The notes beneath the pieces are model-generated. The model saw only the letters and a list, made by a program, of their open reading frames with translations, ran no database searches and had not been told where the DNA came from. Both the position numbers and the translations under genes were made by a program. A stretch of DNA of 34,352 bases from Lachnospiraceae bacterium (GTDB lineage Bacteria; Bacillota; Clostridia; Lachnospirales; Lachnospiraceae): positions 1 to 34,352 of the forward strand of contig BLLT01000017.1 in the NCBI GenBank assembly GCA_011958945.1. The letters run 5' to 3'. How positions within the stretch are numbered: position 1 is the first letter of the stretch; each line of letters starts with the position of its first letter. Below are positions 8,401-16,247 of the stretch, one piece after another.

Positions 8401-8524
8401 GTTTTTACCTCCATTTGGTTCATTTTCTTCCGTATGCCGTATACTCCACTGCCTACCTCCCACATCAATATTAAGAAAGCACCGACAATGAATGAACATA
8501 CGTGTTTTTTGCCACAACAAACGT

Positions 8525-8553
8525 ATTGTAACATAATACCCCCTTGATGGCAA
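8525..8553 (-). promoter_or_regulatory. Sigma-A promoter of rpsB-tsf
   Basis: Minus-strand -35 TTGCCA (8548-8553), exactly 17-nt spacer, -10 TACAAT (8525-8530): close to consensus. Predicted start near 8518 leaves about 117 nt of leader before rpsB. The -35 overlaps the loop of the hairpin that ends the upstream operon. Confidence 0.8.
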
Positions 8554-8560
8554 GGGGTAT
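8536..8560 (-). terminator. Hairpin at the end of the fla/che operon
   Basis: A 10-bp stem with one bulged base and a 4-nt CCAT loop begins 12 nt after the stop of the MltG-like gene. The following bases (TATGTTACAAT) are not a true T-run, so it may be a weak terminator or only a 3' stabilising stem, letting some fla/che transcripts read into rpsB-tsf. Confidence 0.5.
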
Positions 8561-8571
8561 CATCAATTAAA

Positions 8572-9369
8572 TCAATTTGTCTGTTTTGTAATTATTCTCG
8601 CAATCGTATCCATATCCGCATCCGCAGGGATTTCGTATTCCGCGGCCACTACTTTTGTATCATACCCATGATCCACCAGATATCTGTCAAACCCTGCATC
8701 TTTAGGAAGCAGGCCTTCCTCTTCCATCCGTTTTCCGATGCTATAAGGGCTCTCTCCCTTTTTCACAATGAAAACCGTCTTTTCTCCTTCCGACATGCCT
8801 CTTTCCGTCATTCCGTCCGATTCGGATTCTGCATCCGCCCCTTGTTCCCGGCTGTTGTTTCCTTCTTCCTGTGCGGCTTGTCCGTTACTGCCGGTATTCT
8901 GTGTGCCCTCTTCCCCGGCATCTATTCCAGGGGCATCACCAGTTTCGCCCTTGTCATTGGCCGTTTTGCTCTCCCCTTCTCCAACGGCTGTCTCTTGTCC
9001 GGTCTCGTCTTCCCGTTGTTCCCCTTGTTCTTTAGGGGTCTCCATTTCCTGCCCTTCTTCACCGTTCCCGCTTATCCCGTCAGCCTCCGTATCCCCGGTT
9101 TCATCGGTCATTCCCTGCATGCCATCATCAGCTTCCGGAGCCGCATTCGCCAAGGCCCCTTCTTCTTTCATGCGCTGTTCCGTTTCAGCCCTGGCAGCCT
9201 CTATCTGTTCCTCTAATTCCTCTTCTTCTACCATTCCAAGGTCCTTTGCCTTAGCTATAATTTCTTCCTCCGTAAGCGCCTGCTTTTTTCCCGATGCCGT
9301 TATCCCCAGGGCAATGGCGGACATAACAATGCCAAGCCCCAATCCTCTCAAATAATATTTTAAATTCAT
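8572..9369 (-). CDS. Membrane-anchored MltG/YceG-like domain protein without catalytic domain
   Basis: 265 aa. An N-terminal span (about residues 8-25) is followed by a short charged helix and a long Glu/Gly/Asp/Gln-rich disordered stretch (about 70-195). The C-terminal about 65 residues (VFIVKKGESPYSIGKRMEEE... to IARIITK) resemble the LysM-like N-terminal module of endolytic transglycosylase MltG. The catalytic YceG domain, which would need some 200 more residues, is absent. The ATG at 9369 follows AGGAG and lies 11 nt after the SwrB-like gene, so it is last in the fla/che operon. A role at the cell wall, perhaps near the flagellar base, is inference. Confidence 0.7.
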   Translation of the reverse strand: MNLKYYLRGLGLGIVMSAIALGITASGKKQALTEEEIIAKAKDLGMVEEEELEEQIEAARAETEQRMKEEGALANAAPEADDGMQGMTDETGDTEADGISGNGEEGQEMETPKEQGEQREDETGQETAVGEGESKTANDKGETGDAPGIDAGEEGTQNTGSNGQAAQEEGNNSREQGADAESESDGMTERGMSEGEKTVFIVKKGESPYSIGKRMEEEGLLPKDAGFDRYLVDHGYDTKVVAAEYEIPADADMDTIARIITKQTN

Positions 9370-9380
9370 AGCAGCTCCTA

Positions 9381-10163
9381 TTAAGACTGTTCAAACAAAT
9401 CGATTACCAATTTCACTTCCCCTACGCCCAGCCCCAGTTCTTTGGCAATCGCCTTCTTAGACATTCCCAGTTTATGCATACGCAATATTTTCTCATTATT
9501 GTTATAGCCTTGATGGGGCTCTTCCCGCTGCGGCATCTCTTCGACCTTTGGTATTTCTTTTGCTTCCTGAAGCACCCTGTCCAGAGTTTCTGCTCTCTTA
9601 GGTGCAATCGGAACAAATTCCTGCTCTTCATTTATGGCAGAGGTCTGCTTCATTTCATTTTCCCAAGCTTCTTCCGTCTTCCCCTTTTCTATTTCACCTG
9701 CGCTATCTCCAGGAGACACAGCGGAGGCTTCTTTCACCGCTATCCGGATATCCTCTACCTCCTGCTTGATTTCTTTCATCTTCTTTGTAGCATCGCTTAC
9801 CGTACCGACAAAGTTATCATGCTTGTCATTCAGCATATCATATAAAAAAATAACTTCCTGATGGGCTTTATGGATACTTTCCAGTACCTGATCGGAATAT
9901 TCATTAATCGCCATGATTTTTTCGTTGGTCAGGCGCTCCATTGCCCTTTCCGTCTTTTCCATAGAATAGGTAAGGGTTTCTTCCACCATATCATTGATAT
10001 GTTTCTTTTCTTCCCTTACCTCTTTTTCCACCAGGCCCTTTATCAGACCTTCATCGATTTTAATTCCGTCCTCCTCCTTGTTCCCGCTTTTTGCCGGCAG
10101 CAAATAACTGAGAACCAGAAGAAGGATGCCCAATATAATAAGAACAACTTCTGTCAAACTCAT
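9381..10163 (-). CDS. SwrB-like membrane coiled-coil protein (DUF6115 type)
   Basis: 260 aa. A single N-terminal span (about residues 5-23) is followed by a long charged coiled coil (about 30-145), a variable linker, and a C-terminal helix-turn-helix-like motif (about 223-258, KLGMSKKAIAKELGLGVGEV). This build and its place between fliA and rpsB-tsf match B. subtilis SwrB, which promotes activation of the flagellar export apparatus. Direct sequence identity to SwrB cannot be judged here, and two genes (FapA-like and an unknown) lie between it and fliA. The start at 10163 follows AGGAG. The HTH-like end need not bind DNA. Confidence 0.75.
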   Translation of the reverse strand: MSLTEVVLIILGILLLVLSYLLPAKSGNKEEDGIKIDEGLIKGLVEKEVREEKKHINDMVEETLTYSMEKTERAMERLTNEKIMAINEYSDQVLESIHKAHQEVIFLYDMLNDKHDNFVGTVSDATKKMKEIKQEVEDIRIAVKEASAVSPGDSAGEIEKGKTEEAWENEMKQTSAINEEQEFVPIAPKRAETLDRVLQEAKEIPKVEEMPQREEPHQGYNNNEKILRMHKLGMSKKAIAKELGLGVGEVKLVIDLFEQS

Positions 10164-10176
10164 AACCTGTCTTCTC

Positions 10177-10500
10177 CTAGATTTTCATGTCAAATCTTCC
10201 GATACCCTTCAATATTACTTTCCCGTCTATATCATCACTATCCTGGTCTTTTTTTCTGTGTTTTCCTCCATCGCCAGAATACTGTCCTTTTCCCTTTTCC
10301 TTTGCATCATACTTTGTATTTCCTTTTTCTGTGTCATCCCCCTTATGTACCTGAGTAGCCTTATTTTCCACCGCTTTATGAAATTGTGTCTGAAAGTTAG
10401 ACTGGTCAACTATCCCCTTGTTATCTTCATTATGCTTAATCGCAGTATAATCCTGCGCCCTCGTAATGGTTCCCTGCAACTCAATACGGCTTATCGACAT
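10177..10500 (-). CDS. Unknown small hydrophilic protein of the flagellar operon
   Basis: 107 aa with no signal, membrane span or recognised domain. The N-terminal quarter (MSISRIELQGTITRAQDY) looks ordered; the middle (about 40-92) is rich in Lys, Asp, Gly, Gln and is probably disordered; the end (DGKVILKGIGRFDMKI) is hydrophobic again. A clear GAGGAGG site precedes the ATG at 10500, and the gene lies 13 nt before the SwrB-like gene, so it is a real translated member of the operon. The two ordered ends around a loose middle suggest an adaptor or export-linked protein, but that is speculation. Confidence 0.8.
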   Translation of the reverse strand: MSISRIELQGTITRAQDYTAIKHNEDNKGIVDQSNFQTQFHKAVENKATQVHKGDDTEKGNTKYDAKEKGKGQYSGDGGKHRKKDQDSDDIDGKVILKGIGRFDMKI

Positions 10501-10614
10501 AATTACGGCCTCCTCTCCCTTGCAATGCTTCCCGGAATCCCCGCCCCTTCATCTGTGCATCGGGCACATGCCGACTTGCACTCACAGGCAGATACTCCCC
10601 CGGATATCTAATTT

Positions 10615-12207
10615 CTAAATTGCAGTTAACTTCACATCCCCGTCTTCTTTTATGAACCTGCAATATTTCGCTTCCCTTTGTATTACCATGGATACATCCC
10701 CAATACATATCTTGGTTCCGGGGAAAACCACTCCTGTCACTATAATTTGGGCATTGCAGTAAGTACCGATAGACTCCTGCAGTTTCTCCATCTCTTCTGC
10801 CTTGTCCTCGATTTCTTTTTCCTTTACCTTATGTAAAGCAATCAGTGATTTTGTATACTGCAGCTGCTCCGGCGTCAGTTTTATCCCCTTGGCTTTTTTT
10901 TGTCTCGCTGCATCTATTAAAGGCTTTACTGACTTAATTACCCTGGATGCATTGGCTATATCCCACTGCAGATTCTGGATACGCACCTTAATCGTCGGGT
11001 CAGCACCTACTTCTACCAAAGTATCCGTCCCCATAGATGACCCAAGTGTTTTCACGTTAATGGCGTTGGTTGCACATACCCGCCCCCCAGTGATGAATCC
11101 CCGCCTTCCGGTTACCATAATTTCATCGCCTGCATAAACGGTACTGTGAAGTATGGACTCTGCCGACACATACCCCAAAGCTGTTGCCGTTGTATTTTCC
11201 AGGAATTTAGATATGATATTTCCATTGGCATTTAAGACGCCCTTTCCCATACCGTTCATCCCTTTGGCGATAATAATATCTCCCCCGGCTTCCATCTGGG
11301 CACCCTCTACCACACCGTTTACTTCTATGTTCCCGCGTGCTTTCACAGAAAAATTAGCACAAACAGTTCCGTTTACCTGCACGTTGCCGTCATATTCAAT
11401 ATTTCCGGTGGAACTATCCACATTTTCTACCGTCAATACATCCGATACGAATACTTTCCCTTCTACCAGACTGACATGCCCATCCACATCTGAAATCAAA
11501 GAAAGCTTGTCATCGGAAAGCGTAATATTCCTGCCGAATTTTAGCTTACATTTTTTTACATCCCTCGGCTTTACCTTCTCCCCTTCCACATTATATCCCA
11601 CATCCCCTAAATCCTCCGGGAACAGCTTTGCCAACACATCCCCCTGGCGGCAATGGCTTATCGTATTCAGGTTAAAGAAATCTACGCTTCCGTCCTCCTT
11701 TAAGGTAGGCTTTGCACTCAAATCAGTGTTAAAATAATATTCAATATAGGCATCCGCCCCATGCCTGGGCTGTGTTCCTTCTGCAACGATATAATCCTGG
11801 CAATATATTCTCTCGTTAAAAAAACGTTCAATTTCCTCTTCATTAATCCCATAGTTCACTCTTTTGAACTTTAGGTCATCCACAAATTCATGGGCACTCA
11901 TCTTCTCCCCGTTTATAGAAGGGGGATAAAACCTTGCAATTACCTGCATTTTATCTGGGCTTATAACTAGTTTATAGCCTTCCCGCACTTGGCTGCACGT
12001 AATTTTATTAATTTCTATTTCCTGTCTCCCATTCCCTACAATTTCTACAAGCGCTGAACGGTCATAGGAAATCCCCCTATTGCTCAAGTATTCCCCAATT
12101 TCAACAACAGATACTGCCTTCCCCTCCCCGGTTGCCGGAAAAATGCGTATACTGGTCCTATTCTTATCACATACTAACTGAAAATATCCATTCATATAAA
12201 TTCCCAT
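10615..12207 (-). CDS. FapA family protein (DUF342, beta-helix)
   Basis: Up to 530 aa. The central part (about 240-420) is a run of short repeats with regular Gly/Asn/Val spacing (for example GNIEYDGNVQVNGTVCANF and GNIEVNGVVEGAQMEAGG), typical of the DUF342/FapA polymer-like beta-helix. The C-terminal part (about 425-490) is a helical hairpin. FapA-type proteins are linked to flagellar assembly or polar placement in some bacteria; the exact role in Clostridia is not known. It follows fliA by 34 nt. Two starts are possible: ATG 12207, or ATG 12195 (MNGYFQ), the latter with a better-spaced GGGAA upstream. Confidence 0.85.
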   Translation of the reverse strand: MGIYMNGYFQLVCDKNRTSIRIFPATGEGKAVSVVEIGEYLSNRGISYDRSALVEIVGNGRQEIEINKITCSQVREGYKLVISPDKMQVIARFYPPSINGEKMSAHEFVDDLKFKRVNYGINEEEIERFFNERIYCQDYIVAEGTQPRHGADAYIEYYFNTDLSAKPTLKEDGSVDFFNLNTISHCRQGDVLAKLFPEDLGDVGYNVEGEKVKPRDVKKCKLKFGRNITLSDDKLSLISDVDGHVSLVEGKVFVSDVLTVENVDSSTGNIEYDGNVQVNGTVCANFSVKARGNIEVNGVVEGAQMEAGGDIIIAKGMNGMGKGVLNANGNIISKFLENTTATALGYVSAESILHSTVYAGDEIMVTGRRGFITGGRVCATNAINVKTLGSSMGTDTLVEVGADPTIKVRIQNLQWDIANASRVIKSVKPLIDAARQKKAKGIKLTPEQLQYTKSLIALHKVKEKEIEDKAEEMEKLQESIGTYCNAQIIVTGVVFPGTKICIGDVSMVIQREAKYCRFIKEDGDVKLTAI

Positions 12208-12241
12208 GCCCTTTCCAGCCTTAACAAAACTTCAATTCCTT

Positions 12242-13006
12242 CTATTGGGTGAATATTCCTATATAACCTCCCATTTTCGATTTCATTTTTTGTAAAGCCC
12301 TAGTGTGCAGCTGGGATATCCTGGATTCGGATACCTCCAATATGCTGCTGATTTCTTTTAATGTCAGTTCCTCATAATAATATAACTCTATAACCCTTCG
12401 TTCCTTCTCCGTCAATAACTCCAACGCTTCCGATAAAATCTTTCTCAGTTCTTCTTTTTCTATAACCTCTTCCGGGCTGTCAAAATGGGCATTTTTATTA
12501 TTTTCAGCCGGTATCTCGCTCCCCTGTTCCATAAATTCGTTTAAAGATACCACATTGGTGATTTTCATCTGAGACTGCCACTCCCCGAATTCCTCCTCAG
12601 AAATCCCCAATGACTCTGCAATTTCTATATCTGTTGCATTTCTTCCTTTTGCCGATTCAATCTCCTTGATGGCCAGATCTATCTTCTTCTGCCTTTGCCT
12701 GATTGTCCTCGGAATCCAGTCCATCTTACGTATCTGGTCTAAAATAGCACCTCTTATACGCAGACTCGCATATGTTTCAAATTTAACCGCTTTCATGCTG
12801 TCAAATTTATCAATTGCATCAATCAGCCCGAAAATACCATAACCAACCAAATCATCATACTCCACATTGTAGCCAAGATACATACTGAGCCTCCCTGCCA
12901 CCAGCTTTACAAGCGGAGCATATTCCAGAATTAGTTTTTCCCGTATTTCCGGCGTTTTTGCCTTTCCATACTCCTCCCACAACCTCTTTCTGCCTGTTTC
13001 GTCCAT
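12242..13006 (-). CDS. fliA: RNA polymerase sigma factor FliA/SigD (sigma-28)
   Basis: 254 aa, full length. Region 2 is seen as LILEYAPLVKLVAGRL and GYGIFGLIDAIDKFD, with KFETYASLRIRGAILDQIRK as region 2.4-like sequence. Region 3 carries IPRTIRQRQKKI. Region 4 ends with LTEKERRVIELYYYEELTL and the HTH EISSILEVSESRISQLHTRAL. It directs late flagellar, filament and motility genes. Placement near the end of the fla/che operon is as in B. subtilis sigD. The ATG at 13006 is 5 nt after GGAGG. No flgM (its anti-sigma factor) is in the window. Confidence 0.97.
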   Translation of the reverse strand: MDETGRKRLWEEYGKAKTPEIREKLILEYAPLVKLVAGRLSMYLGYNVEYDDLVGYGIFGLIDAIDKFDSMKAVKFETYASLRIRGAILDQIRKMDWIPRTIRQRQKKIDLAIKEIESAKGRNATDIEIAESLGISEEEFGEWQSQMKITNVVSLNEFMEQGSEIPAENNKNAHFDSPEEVIEKEELRKILSEALELLTEKERRVIELYYYEELTLKEISSILEVSESRISQLHTRALQKMKSKMGGYIGIFTQ

Positions 13007-13038
13007 ACCAGCCTCCAGCCACCTTTATATTTGCTATA

Positions 13039-13359
13039 TTATCCTTCCGCTTTCACCTGTCCTTCTTCCATGTCGGCCTGTGCCTCTTCTTCCCCGATTA
13101 CTGCCTCTTCCTCTTCCTCTTCCTCTTCCTCTGCCGGTTCCGGCTGATTCTGTTTGTCAAACAGATTGAGCATCACCTCAAAAAGGCTGCCTACAACATA
13201 ATATACAATCAGCAGACCAAGGAGCACTGAAAGCATCTCATTTGTTTCATAATGGTTGATACGCATGACAATACTGCATATCAGCCCTACGGATAGCATC
13301 AGAAAAGCCGGTATTAATCTTCTTTTCATAATTTTCTTTCTGGTTTTTCCCTTATTCAT
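13039..13359 (-). CDS. Small two-span membrane protein with acidic tail
   Basis: 106 aa: a basic N-terminus (KTRKKIMKRR), two hydrophobic spans (about 15-32 and 43-60), then a very acidic tail with nine Glu in a row (77-85). The ATG at 13359 overlaps the cheD stop by 4 nt (ATGA), which suggests coupled translation; a downstream ATG at 13329 (MKRRLIPAF) is an alternative. It sits between cheD and fliA, 32 nt before fliA. I do not recognise a family. A membrane partner of a flagellar or chemotaxis protein is plausible from context only. Confidence 0.75.
   Translation of the reverse strand: MNKGKTRKKIMKRRLIPAFLMLSVGLICSIVMRINHYETNEMLSVLLGLLIVYYVVGSLFEVMLNLFDKQNQPEPAEEEEEEEEEAVIGEEEAQADMEEGQVKAEG
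13105..13132 (-). repeat. Hexanucleotide repeat coding for a Glu run
   Basis: CTCTTC repeats 4.7 times perfectly on the plus strand (GAAGAG on the coding strand), encoding the nine-Glu run of the small membrane protein. A 6-bp unit would vary tail length in steps of two residues with no frameshift. Confidence 0.85.
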
Positions 13360-13841
13360 ATCGTTTTCTGCGCCTTCCCGACTGCTTTTATAACAAAATC
13401 CCCTGTTTCCGGATAAAAAATAACAGTTCTCCCATAATTGTTCCCGGTATCCTGTGCCAAAATCGGTATCCTAAGTTCTGCCAGCTTTTTCTTCGTTGCC
13501 GCCACGTTACGTTCCCCAACACGGCTTAGTTCCGATTTATTCTGAAAAGAAAACATCTGGGCTCCCCCTGCAATTTTAGCTACCATGCGGCTTTGCTTCG
13601 CCCCTTTTGCAACCATCTGCCTTACCAATTCCGTAATACCGGTGTCTGCGAACTTCGGTATATTGCTGTTATTACTGATTTGCGTGCTGTCCGGCAGCAT
13701 AATATGTGCCAGCCCTCCAATTTTGGTAACCGGATCCCTGATGGCAATCCCCACACAAGAACCCAACCCCAAAGTTGTCACAGCATTAGGACTAATACAT
13801 ACTCGTAAATCTGCCATTCCAACTTTAATTGTCTCACTCAT
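13356..13841 (-). CDS. cheD: Chemoreceptor glutamine deamidase CheD
   Basis: 161 aa. CheD deamidates Gln residues on chemoreceptors and binds CheC to raise its CheY-P phosphatase activity. The catalytic triad known from T. maritima CheD is present with the right spacing: Thr23, Cys29 in GLGSCVGIAI, and His46 in GGLAHIMLP. It follows cheC by 56 nt and the ATG at 13841 has an AAAGGA site. The pair cheC-cheD is standard for the Bacillus/Clostridia chemotaxis system. Confidence 0.96.
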   Translation of the reverse strand: MSETIKVGMADLRVCISPNAVTTLGLGSCVGIAIRDPVTKIGGLAHIMLPDSTQISNNSNIPKFADTGITELVRQMVAKGAKQSRMVAKIAGGAQMFSFQNKSELSRVGERNVAATKKKLAELRIPILAQDTGNNYGRTVIFYPETGDFVIKAVGKAQKTI

Positions 13842-13897
13842 ATCCTTTCCAAGTCTCCCTTTTTCCTTTGAAATATCCCTTATATTATATTTTATTG

Positions 13898-14515
13898 CTA
13901 AATAGAAATCCCCAGCGATCGTATCATCTTTCCAAATGACTCCAAGTCAGGAATCAGGATAAAAAAGCCATCTAATTGAACTTCATCAAAAAACTGCGTC
14001 TGAATCAGCAAAATACTATCCCCCATCGTTCCGAATTCGATGGCTGGAACGCTTAAAATAGCGCCGGCCATATCCACTGCCAGTGCAGGGATTGTAGGAT
14101 AAATTTTCAGATTTGTCATAGCTGACAGGGAATTCAAATAAGAACCTGTAATAATATTGCCTACCTCCTGCAAAGCAGACTGCTCAATTTCCGAGAACTC
14201 ATCCCCTTCCATTGCCATCCCCATCATTTTTCCTACCAGGTGTCTGGCGGAATCCTTCTGCAGCAGGAACATGATGCTTCCCGTAATGTCGCCTTCCACC
14301 CCAAGGTAGATGCCGGCCATCAGCTGCTCTTCCCCGCCCATAATGGTTGCCACATCTTTGAATTCCAACAGCCTTACTTGCGGAACAGACATATCCACCT
14401 TGCACTGCAGCATCTGCGCTAAGGCTGTGGTTGCATTCCCGGCCCCGATATTTCCTAATTCTTTCAGTATATCATAGTATTCCTGAGACATTGTCTCCAA
14501 ACTCAACTCAGCCAC
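13898..14515 (-). CDS. cheC: CheY-P phosphatase CheC
   Basis: 205 aa. Both phosphatase motifs of the CheC/FliY/CheX family ([D/S]x3Ex2Nx22P) are intact: Asp15-Glu19-Asn22-Pro45 and Ser113-Glu117-Asn120-Pro143. It removes phosphate from CheY-P and is regulated by CheD, encoded next. The start is GTG at 14515, fixed by AGGAGGT (14521-14527) five bases upstream. In B. subtilis cheC follows cheB-cheA-cheW; here it directly follows a PilZ gene with a 78-nt spacer. Confidence 0.96.
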   Translation of the reverse strand: MAELSLETMSQEYYDILKELGNIGAGNATTALAQMLQCKVDMSVPQVRLLEFKDVATIMGGEEQLMAGIYLGVEGDITGSIMFLLQKDSARHLVGKMMGMAMEGDEFSEIEQSALQEVGNIITGSYLNSLSAMTNLKIYPTIPALAVDMAGAILSVPAIEFGTMGDSILLIQTQFFDEVQLDGFFILIPDLESFGKMIRSLGISI

Positions 14516-14593
14516 TGTCTACCTCCTATATGCTCTATTTCTTTCATTATACCACAGAGCAGCCTTCCTATGAGCAAAAATTATGAATTAATT

Positions 14594-15319
14594 TTAATTT
14601 ATTTTTCTTCTGATTTTCCGTTCCGTTTCAAAGATGAAGCGTATAATCTCTTCCCTCGCTTCGTCATAAATATTTACAAACTGTACCCTATGCTCAAAGA
14701 TATCTTCCCTGTTTTGAGAGGGCTTGGAGCCTAATATCTTTCCCAACACCTCATACTCCTTCGCCGCATCCCCCGGTTCCAATTTATACCGACACAAAAT
14801 AGTACTGCCTTCCTTTATCGTATGATCCGCCGCAAAACGCAGTCCCCCTCCGCTAATATCCACGATGATCCCTCTTTTCATCGGCTTATCTTCAATAACC
14901 GGGTCATCCAGGAAATCGCTGTCCTCAAAGGTTTTCACTTCCTCCTCGCTAAGCACCCTGAATTTCATTTCCAAGGCACAGTTAAACCGGTAAAATTCCC
15001 TTCTCTGATCTTTATGTAAATCAGTAGTAAGTTCCATTTGAAGCAAAAACTTATTATCCCTTTTGCCCCTTCCGACTACTTTTGCCCTACAGTGGTATAC
15101 ACCGTTATAAGAATAAAAACTCAGGTCATACTCCACGCCGGTTAATAGCATAACGATTTTATTCTGCTCCATCGGCATTGTTATCTCTATTTTGTCCTCC
15201 GACAAAATACTGTGCAGCTGGCTATGGTAAATCTTAATCTGAGTCTTTCTTATGCTGCCATTCCTCTTAATATCTACTTTGCTTCCTTCTGTTATATATT
15301 TCGCTAACTTCTCTTCCAT
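14594..15319 (-). CDS. PilZ-domain c-di-GMP flagellar brake protein (YcgR/MotI type)
   Basis: 241 aa from ATG 15319; a TTG at 15325 overlapping the flhG stop is an alternative. The N-terminal half (about 1-100) is a YcgR-N-like beta domain. The PilZ domain follows with its two c-di-GMP motifs: RxxxR at Arg107-Arg111 (in QRREFYR) and DxSxxG at Asp154-Gly159 (in DISGGG). Proteins of this build (YcgR, MotI/YpfA, DgrA) bind c-di-GMP and slow or disengage the motor. It lies right after flhG, at the place where cheB-cheA-cheW usually begin. The gene symbol is left open because several names are in use. Confidence 0.9.
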   Translation of the reverse strand: MEEKLAKYITEGSKVDIKRNGSIRKTQIKIYHSQLHSILSEDKIEITMPMEQNKIVMLLTGVEYDLSFYSYNGVYHCRAKVVGRGKRDNKFLLQMELTTDLHKDQRREFYRFNCALEMKFRVLSEEEVKTFEDSDFLDDPVIEDKPMKRGIIVDISGGGLRFAADHTIKEGSTILCRYKLEPGDAAKEYEVLGKILGSKPSQNREDIFEHRVQFVNIYDEAREEIIRFIFETERKIRRKIN

Positions 15320-15321
15320 AA

Positions 15322-16206
15322 TCAAACTCTACCTTTTCCCACAAAAATATTTGAAAAAAATGCTGCCAATCCTCTCCTGTTCACCTTCTCCACAACGTCC
15401 TTGTTGACCAGCTTTGCCGCAATCTGTTTATATGCCGTTGCCGACTTCGCATAAGGATCCGCCATAGATACCGGCTTCTGTTGCATAACCGCTTTCACCA
15501 GATACGTATCTTCCGGTACTTCACCCAGATATTCCATGGGTGTTTTCAAATACTTCTCCACCACCACCTTCAGTTTTTTATATAGTTCCTTTCCTTCCCC
15601 GCTTTCATGTACCTTATTTGCAATCATTTTAATCTTTGTCTCTTCCCTGGCATACTTTGGATGCATGCTAAGCGCTTTCAACAAAGAATAAGAATCCGTA
15701 ATTGATGTAGGTTCCGGCGTGGTCACAAGAAGGATTTCCCCGCTGGCTACCAAAAATTCCATCACCGCATCGGATATGCCTGCCCCCGTATCCACAATAA
15801 TCGTATCCGCTAAGGAATCCAGCACCGACAGCCCCTGCACTATACTGTGTATATGGTCCTGCGTCAGGTTAGAGAGGCTGCTGATTCCCGAACCCCCAGA
15901 AATAAAATTCACCCCCATAGGGCCTTTTGTAATAATTTCATCAATGCTTTTCCCCTCGTAAATAAAATCGGATAAATTGTACTTTGGCACCGCACCGAAC
16001 ATGATTTCTATATTGGCAAGCCCGAAATCCGCATCCAGAATCACAACCCTTTGCCCCATTTTCCGAAACTGTATCGCCAGATTAATAGAGGTATTTGACT
16101 TTCCTACCCCTCCCTTTCCGCTGGTCACTGTGAGGACCCTAGCCAAAGGCTTTGGCGGATTATTGCTGGCTTTTATAATATTCCGTAACTGTTCAGCCTG
16201 ATCCAT
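15322..16206 (-). CDS. flhG: Flagellar number regulator FlhG (MinD-like ATPase)
   Basis: 294 aa. The deviant Walker A GKGGVGKS (30-37) and DADFGLANIEIMFG mark a ParA/MinD-type ATPase. The first residues MDQAEQLR hold the DQAxxLR activator motif by which FlhG stimulates the FlhF GTPase. FlhG (YlxH) also binds the FliM/FliY C-ring in Bacillus and limits flagellar number. It follows flhF by 41 nt, with AGGAGG about 12 nt before the ATG at 16206, somewhat far. Confidence 0.96.
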   Translation of the reverse strand: MDQAEQLRNIIKASNNPPKPLARVLTVTSGKGGVGKSNTSINLAIQFRKMGQRVVILDADFGLANIEIMFGAVPKYNLSDFIYEGKSIDEIITKGPMGVNFISGGSGISSLSNLTQDHIHSIVQGLSVLDSLADTIIVDTGAGISDAVMEFLVASGEILLVTTPEPTSITDSYSLLKALSMHPKYAREETKIKMIANKVHESGEGKELYKKLKVVVEKYLKTPMEYLGEVPEDTYLVKAVMQQKPVSMADPYAKSATAYKQIAAKLVNKDVVEKVNRRGLAAFFSNIFVGKGRV

Positions 16207-16247
16207 CTCTCGTAACTTCCTCCTAGATTTTTCCCCTTTGGTTTCCC

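Noticed and set aside
8401-8553. N-terminal extension of S2 to 8553
   Set aside because: S2 starts at MSVISMKQ with GGAGGT before it; the extension runs into the rpsB promoter.
10501-10614. Terminator or small RNA in the spacer before the unknown 107-aa gene
   Set aside because: Only a 5-bp stem (TGTGC/GCACA) is seen, with no T-run and no promoter match.
13105-13132. Phase-variable (on/off) simple repeat
   Set aside because: The unit is 6 bp, so slippage keeps the frame; only length variation is possible.
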